This document shows, piece by piece, positions 59,919 through 64,000 of a stretch of 64,000 nucleotides of DNA (position 1 is its first letter; each line of letters begins with the position of its first letter). Source of the stretch: Pedobacter frigidisoli. Its GTDB lineage: Bacteria > Bacteroidota > Bacteroidia > Sphingobacteriales > Sphingobacteriaceae. A program made the position numbers and the translations under genes. The DNA lies in the NCBI RefSeq assembly GCF_004331675.1, contig NZ_SJSN01000001.1, forward strand, positions 186,001-250,000, in the 5' to 3' direction. The notes beneath the pieces were generated by a model. It worked only from the letters and a program-made list of their open reading frames with translations, did not search any database and had not been told where the DNA came from.

Positions 59919-61127
59919 TTAAGCTCCCCCTTTAGGGGGCTGGGGGGTATTAACTTTATGCCAAATCATTACCTGGTTACCGAAAATTTTAGAGAAACCT
60001 TTAACGTCTTCTCCACTCCATGCATTGTTCATTTCGCCGTAGCTTCCAAATTTATTGCTCATCAAATCGTGGTTAGATTCAATACCAATAATTTGGAAAC
60101 GATAAGGCAATAACTCTACAAATACTTTACCGCTTACCACTTTTTGGGTATCAGCTAAGAAAGCTTCGATATTCCGCATAATTGGGTCGTGGAATTGACC
60201 TTCGTGTAACCAATTACCGTAGAAAGAGGACAATTGCTCTTTCCAACTCAACTGCCATTTGGTTAAAGTATGTTTTTCTAAAGTATGGTGTGCTTTGATA
60301 ATGATAATTGGAGCCGCAGCCTCGAAACCAACGCGACCTTTAATACCGATAATCGTATCGCCAACATGAATATCACGACCAATGCCATAAGGTTGAGCAA
60401 TGGCTTGCAATTTTTGGATCGCTCTAACAGGCTCTAAAGTTTCGCCATCAATGGCTACTAATTCACCTTTCTTGAAAGTTAGTTCAAGCTTACGAGATTC
60501 AGTTTCTGAAACCTGAGTTGGCCAAGCGCTTTCCGGTAAAGTTTCGTTGGAAGTTAAAGTTTCCTTTCCTCCAACAGAAGTTCCCCACAAACCTTTATTA
60601 ATCGAATATCTTGCTTTTTCTGCACTATATTCTACACCGTGTTCAGCTAAATATTCTATTTCCGCTTCGCGGGATAATTTCAAATCTCTGATTGGTGTGA
60701 TGATTTCAACTTCTGGAATAATGATATTAAAAATCATATCGAAACGCACTTGATCGTTACCTGCACCTGTACTTCCGTGAGCTACATAATCTGCACCGAT
60801 TTTTTTAACGTAATTGGCAATCGCTGTAGCCTGACTAACACGTTCTGCACTAACTGAAAGTGGATAAGTAGCATTTTTAAGTACGTTACCATATATCAAA
60901 TACTTAATGCATCCATCATAATAACTTGCAGTTTCATCTACCACAGCATGAGATTTTACACCTAAAGCATTGGCTCTTTTCTCTATTTCTTGTAATTCTT
61001 CGTCAGAAAAACCACCAGTATTTACAATTACGGAGTGAACCTCTAAACCACGATCTTGAGCAAGATAAATACAACAAAATGAGGTATCAAGACCTCCGCT
61101 AAATGCTAAAACAACTTTTTTCATCAT
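59919..61127 (-). CDS. argG: Argininosuccinate synthase
   Basis: The 402-residue protein is ArgG, which joins citrulline and aspartate with ATP. The PP-loop AFSGGLDTSF is at residues 8-17. The C-terminal end NTPQPPKGGA (393-402) is not family-like: it is the translation of the C/G-rich palindrome at 59922-59948, which also supplies the stop. The repeat has therefore lengthened the protein by about ten residues. The start is the double ATG at 61127. Confidence 0.95.
   Translation of the reverse strand: MMKKVVLAFSGGLDTSFCCIYLAQDRGLEVHSVIVNTGGFSDEELQEIEKRANALGVKSHAVVDETASYYDGCIKYLIYGNVLKNATYPLSVSAERVSQATAIANYVKKIGADYVAHGSTGAGNDQVRFDMIFNIIIPEVEIITPIRDLKLSREAEIEYLAEHGVEYSAEKARYSINKGLWGTSVGGKETLTSNETLPESAWPTQVSETESRKLELTFKKGELVAIDGETLEPVRAIQKLQAIAQPYGIGRDIHVGDTIIGIKGRVGFEAAAPIIIIKAHHTLEKHTLTKWQLSWKEQLSSFYGNWLHEGQFHDPIMRNIEAFLADTQKVVSGKVFVELLPYRFQIIGIESNHDLMSNKFGSYGEMNNAWSGEDVKGFSKIFGNQVMIWHKVNTPQPPKGGA
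59922..59948. repeat. C/G-rich palindrome at the argG 3' end
   Basis: AGCTCCCCCTTTAGGGGGCT, followed by GGGGGGT. Read on the minus strand it gives PQPPKGGA and then the stop. Confidence 0.88.
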
Positions 61128-61130
61128 AAT

Positions 61131-61180
61131 TTGAGATGTGAGATGTTGAGATATTGAGATATGAGATATGAGATATTGAG
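61131..61180. repeat. Tandem GAGATAT-like minisatellite upstream of argG
   Basis: TTGAGATGTGAGATGTTGAG, then ATATTGAGATATGAGATATG, then AGATATTGAG: about seven imperfect units of 7-8 bp, occupying most of the 91-bp gap. Confidence 0.75.
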
Positions 61181-61218
61181 CGCAACTATTCTCAAATCTA
61201 ATTTCTTCTAAATCATCT

Positions 61219-61917
61219 CTATTTAAATAAAAGGGTAAATAAAAATAAAAGGGATTTTAATCCAGATTTTGGCTTAGGCTTAACAACTAACTGTTGCTTA
61301 ATCCGCATAAAGCGCTCGTATAATTTTGGCTTTCTTTGTAATTCTTCAGCAAATTTTTTCGCTGCATCGTGTTTTTGAGTGGCAGGATCGTAAAGCATGG
61401 CAGTGCACATACAGTTTTTACGTTCCTTCATTTTCAAAATCTCGAAGTTTACACAGCTTTGGCAACCTTTCCAAAATTCTTCGTCTTGTGTTAACTCAGA
61501 ATAAGTAACCGGCTCGTAACCTAAATCAGAGTTAATCTTCATTACAGCTAAACCAGTGGTTAATCCAAAAATCTTTGCTTTAGGATATAAGGTTCTAGAA
61601 AGATCGAAAACCTTTTCTTTAATCGCGTGTGCTAAACCTGCCTTTCTAAATTCAGGAGCAACGATTAAACCAGAGTTGGCTACAAATTGGCCATGGCTCC
61701 AGGTTTCGATATAGCAAAAGCCTGCCCAAGTGCCATCTTTATGAAAAGCGATTACAGCCTTGCCCTCGATCATTTTGTTGGCAACATATTCTGGAGAACG
61801 CTTTGCAATACCAGTACCGCGAGCTTTTGCGGATTCTGCCATTTCAGTTACAATCTGCTCTGCAAAGACATGATGCTCAGCAATGGCGACTTGTACTATA
61901 AATTCATTAATATCCAT
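61219..61917 (-). CDS. GNAT acyltransferase at the head of the arginine cluster
   Basis: The 232-residue protein has a GNAT domain in its first 150 residues: a beta strand before APEFRKAGLAHAI (motif A), and GLAVMKINSDLGYEPV near 125-140. The C-terminal part has a KGCQSCVNF-x-CMC cysteine cluster. It is the first gene of the minus-strand arginine cluster, next to argG, so it is likely to be the N-acyl-glutamate synthase (acetyl or succinyl) that starts the pathway. This is inference from position, not from substrate residues. Confidence 0.75.
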   Translation of the reverse strand: MDINEFIVQVAIAEHHVFAEQIVTEMAESAKARGTGIAKRSPEYVANKMIEGKAVIAFHKDGTWAGFCYIETWSHGQFVANSGLIVAPEFRKAGLAHAIKEKVFDLSRTLYPKAKIFGLTTGLAVMKINSDLGYEPVTYSELTQDEEFWKGCQSCVNFEILKMKERKNCMCTAMLYDPATQKHDAAKKFAEELQRKPKLYERFMRIKQQLVVKPKPKSGLKSLLFLFTLLFK

Positions 61918-62000
61918 TCGTTTTCTAACGAAAAATTAAGGTATTCTTGTTAATTGGGTTTTTAGAGAGGATCAATTCCTCATAGTATTAGTAAGATGTA

Positions 62001-62135
62001 CTAAATACGCGGCGTAAAATTTTGCCGACTTAAGGGATAATAGAATACAGGCTGAAAACGATTAATAAACAAACTCATCGCAGCAACATATTGTGCTGAA
62101 ATAACAGAAAGTTTATGTAAAAATTGTTTAATCAT
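62001..62135 (-). CDS. Putative 44-residue protein upstream of the arginine cluster
   Basis: On the minus strand an ATG at 62135 opens 44 codons (MIKQFLHKLSVISAQYV, ... SLFINRFQPVFYYPL, ... FTPRI) without a stop until TAG at 62001. The protein has an amphipathic helix and a Tyr/Phe-rich end. It lies 83 bp upstream of the GNAT gene. It could be a real small protein or a leader peptide; three arginine codons lie in its second half. No homologue is recognised. No other feature explains the 366-bp gap 61918-62283. Confidence 0.4.
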   Translation of the reverse strand: MIKQFLHKLSVISAQYVAAMSLFINRFQPVFYYPLSRQNFTPRI

Positions 62136-62238
62136 TTCTTGCGTACCAAAAGGCTTTAACTCTATTGAGGTGCAAAGGTTTAAATAATAATCGGGTTCTA
62201 CAATAGTTTTTAACTTTTTTACATTTTTATACTAAAGT

Positions 62239-62276
62239 AAAAAAGCAAAAGCTCTCCCTTAAATAGGAAAAGCTTT
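62239..62276 (-). terminator. Terminator of the minus-strand lipoprotein gene
   Basis: On the minus strand AAAGCTTTTCC pairs with GGGAGAGCTTT and is followed by a T-rich stretch. It lies 8 bp after the stop of the lipoprotein gene. Confidence 0.7.
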
Positions 62277-62283
62277 CATTTGT

Positions 62284-62826
62284 TTATTTTTTTCCTAATC
62301 CAACTGAGACCCTAGTTCCATCTAAAAAGAAGTTAAGCTTACTAGGATTTGTACCTGCAGGAAGTTGGAATTTCCATATAGCTTCTGTAGAAGCTTCAGC
62401 ATCTGGCTCAGTACTGCCACTTTCTTTACTACCTGGAACAGCTGTCTTATTATCCAGTTCTAATCTTGCATCGGAAGCAGAAACTGAAAAATATTTTTTG
62501 GCATCTAAAGTGCTTTTATTTGTAATCAATAATTTAACGGTAAGCTCGGAACCTGTAGATTTACCATCTGCATCTTGCAAAACAACAGATTTTGCTTCCG
62601 TTACCTTTACCAGTGCCTCCCTATTTTTACCAAGAATTGCCGTATCAGGACTAACTAAATAATCTACACCTTCGGGTGCATTTTCTGCTTTTGCCGGAAT
62701 AGTAACCGTAGTTTCTGTTTTTGTAATGGTGGTATCTGCTGGTTTATCTTTCTGAGATGAACCGCAAGAGGAAAGAGCTAAAACGCCCATAGATACTAAA
62801 GCGAATTTTGAGATGTTTTTAATCAT
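62284..62826 (-). CDS. Hypothetical lipoprotein
   Basis: The 180-residue protein has a signal peptide with the lipobox LSSC (Cys21), then a Lys/Thr-rich linker (about 25-50) and a beta-strand-rich domain (SELTVKLLITNKSTLDAKKYF and IWKFQLPAGTNPSKLNFFL). It looks like a small extracytoplasmic domain of the bacterial Ig-like or NEAT-like shape, but I cannot name it. Minus strand, divergent from the DUF4397 gene, with a terminator after its stop. Confidence 0.7.
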   Translation of the reverse strand: MIKNISKFALVSMGVLALSSCGSSQKDKPADTTITKTETTVTIPAKAENAPEGVDYLVSPDTAILGKNREALVKVTEAKSVVLQDADGKSTGSELTVKLLITNKSTLDAKKYFSVSASDARLELDNKTAVPGSKESGSTEPDAEASTEAIWKFQLPAGTNPSKLNFFLDGTRVSVGLGKK

Positions 62827-63150
62827 TTTTTGAGGTTTTTAGGTTTTCAAATATAGCTGTCTATTTATTATCTAATCGTTAACTTTTAAGAACGACTTTG
62901 TAAACTTTTATCGAACAGATGAATTAATTTTTTGTTTGCTCTCTCCTGATAATGAATAAATTATTTCGCCATTAAGAATTGTTTACGTTCTAACATTGTT
63001 AAATCCACAGGTAAAACTTTAACACCTGTTAACATCATTTAACATGCGTTATAATCGTTTAAACGCAATCTTTGTAATCTGTAGCGAATGTTAGTTCAAC
63101 ATCGTTTTACAAATACAGAATAATTCAAAATCAAATCCCAATAAATTATT

Positions 63151-63846
63151 ATGAAAAACTTTACACTTAAAAATTTCAGTTATTTTACAGTTATCCTTTT
63201 CTTCTTAGCCACTACATTATCTTGCAAAAAGGAAGAGACCGATACCACAATTTCTTACCTAAGAGTTATTAATGCATCTCCAACATCAGCAACTTACAAT
63301 GCCTATTTTAATGGAACGATGCTAAATACAGTTGCGCTACCTTATGCTGGAGCTGTAGCTTATTCTTCATATTCTGCAGGATCATACAACATCAACTTTA
63401 CTACCGCAAGCTCTGCTGTTAGTTTGTTTACCAAAACCATTTCACTAAATCAAAATACATCATATTCTTTTTATTTGATAAACAAGCTGGGGGCATTGGA
63501 TGGGCTAACCATCGGTGACGATCTTTCAACACCATCTTTAGATAAGGCATATATTCGTTTTATTAACTTATCGCCTGATGCGCCAGCTTTAGACTTAGCA
63601 AAATCTGCAGCAACCACATCGTTAATTACAAATAAAGCTTATAAATCAGCATCTGGTTTTATTGCTGTTGATGCAGGAACGTATGCTCTTGATGCAAAAG
63701 ACTCTAATTTAGGTGCCGTGAAAACAAGTTTAGCAAGTACTACATTTGTTGCTGGGTATCATTACGACATTATTTGTGGCGGATTGATTACACCGGCAAA
63801 TGACACAGAAAGACCGCTCAATCTTCAAGCTATTCTCATTAAATAA
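63151..63846 (+). CDS. DUF4397 lipoprotein
   Basis: The 231-residue protein has a signal peptide ending at the lipobox LSC (Cys25) and two DUF4397 units: YLRVINASPTSATYNAYFNG (about 34-53) and IRFINLSPDAPALDLA (about 137-152), each starting with the 'RV.N.SP.A...D' pattern. DUF4397 proteins are surface lipoproteins of Bacteroidota with an unknown ligand. The 324-bp gap before it (62827-63150) shows TTAAC-rich DNA (GTTAACATCATTTAACATGC near 63028) and a box CAATCTTTG at 63067, but no gene. Confidence 0.88.
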   Translation: MKNFTLKNFSYFTVILFFLATTLSCKKEETDTTISYLRVINASPTSATYNAYFNGTMLNTVALPYAGAVAYSSYSAGSYNINFTTASSAVSLFTKTISLNQNTSYSFYLINKLGALDGLTIGDDLSTPSLDKAYIRFINLSPDAPALDLAKSAATTSLITNKAYKSASGFIAVDAGTYALDAKDSNLGAVKTSLASTTFVAGYHYDIICGGLITPANDTERPLNLQAILIK

Positions 63847-63863
63847 TCACCTTTTCTTTTTAT

Positions 63864-63896
63864 AAAAATGTCTTGCTAAATTGTCAAGACATTTTT
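63864..63896 (+). terminator. Terminator after the DUF4397 gene
   Basis: AAAAATGTCTTG (63864-63875) pairs with CAAGACATTTTT (63885-63896), ending in T residues. Beyond this to 64000 I see no gene. Confidence 0.85.
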
Positions 63897-64000
63897 AACA
63901 AATCTTTCCCACTAAAATTTGTAAAATTGCTACTCCTATACAATTTAATTTTGTTTCAATAGGGGTTTGATGGCAGTTCTATATTAAACACGTCTCTTAT

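Overview
The window looks like a chromosomal segment of a Bacteroidota bacterium, most likely Sphingobacteriaceae and Pedobacter-like. The reasons are AT-rich coding DNA, -7 boxes of the form TAnnTTTG close to start codons, few Shine-Dalgarno-like sequences, the order DUF177-rpmF-plsX-fabH-accB-accC, an arginine cluster of the N-succinylornithine type, LVIVD and DUF4397 lipoproteins, and abundant small palindromic repeats. The genus is inferred; no rRNA is present to prove it.

Layout. 1-12.4 kb: a TPR protein cut by the window edge, small membrane and housekeeping proteins (GNAT, MazG-like, GT39, Dtd), an overlapping lipoprotein/secreted-protein pair, a KASIII enzyme, ClpS and a class III Fic protein. 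12.6-21.1 kb: rsmA, pdxA, a sulfurtransferase and the fatty-acid/L32 operon. 21.5-32.4 kb: LVIVD lipoprotein, tatC, rpiB, an M28 peptidase, a DUF2281/PIN module, lutB, a DUF4160/DUF2442 pair, a fused E1 dehydrogenase and adenine deaminase. 32.4-40.4 kb: a broken DUF433/DUF5615 module, SprT, a GxxExxY gene bracketed by perfect inverted repeats, a Pif1-like helicase, an 820-bp repeat field, prfC and a GH32 enzyme.

40.4-47.3 kb is the most interesting part: a divergent WYL regulator, a Ro60 (TROVE) protein, five tandem RNA genes with the features of Ro60-binding Y RNAs (three or four carry tRNA-like T or D arms), two RlaP-type nucleotidyltransferases and the RNA ligase RtcB. The RNA genes were found by reading the 740-bp non-coding gap. 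They share TGYCGT, then 8 variable bases, then GTTACTTCG, and each is closed by its own complementary terminal stem.

47.3-62 kb: a toxin pseudogene with an intact antitoxin, a membrane protein, an aminotransferase, a class II Fic protein, a RelE-like module, and a minus-strand arginine pathway: GNAT acyltransferase, argG, argC, argD, argF', argB, proC, argE, argH. Palindromic repeats sit in nearly every gap of this pathway, and a GIY-YIG nuclease gene lies between two halves of one repeat. 62-64 kb: two lipoproteins.

Two themes recur. First, repeats: several palindrome families are nested in one another, flank small nuclease genes, and run into the ends of real proteins (GT39, ArgC, ArgG, ArgB). 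Second, small conflict modules: at least five toxin-antitoxin-like pairs and two Fic proteins, with two toxins broken while their antitoxins stay open.
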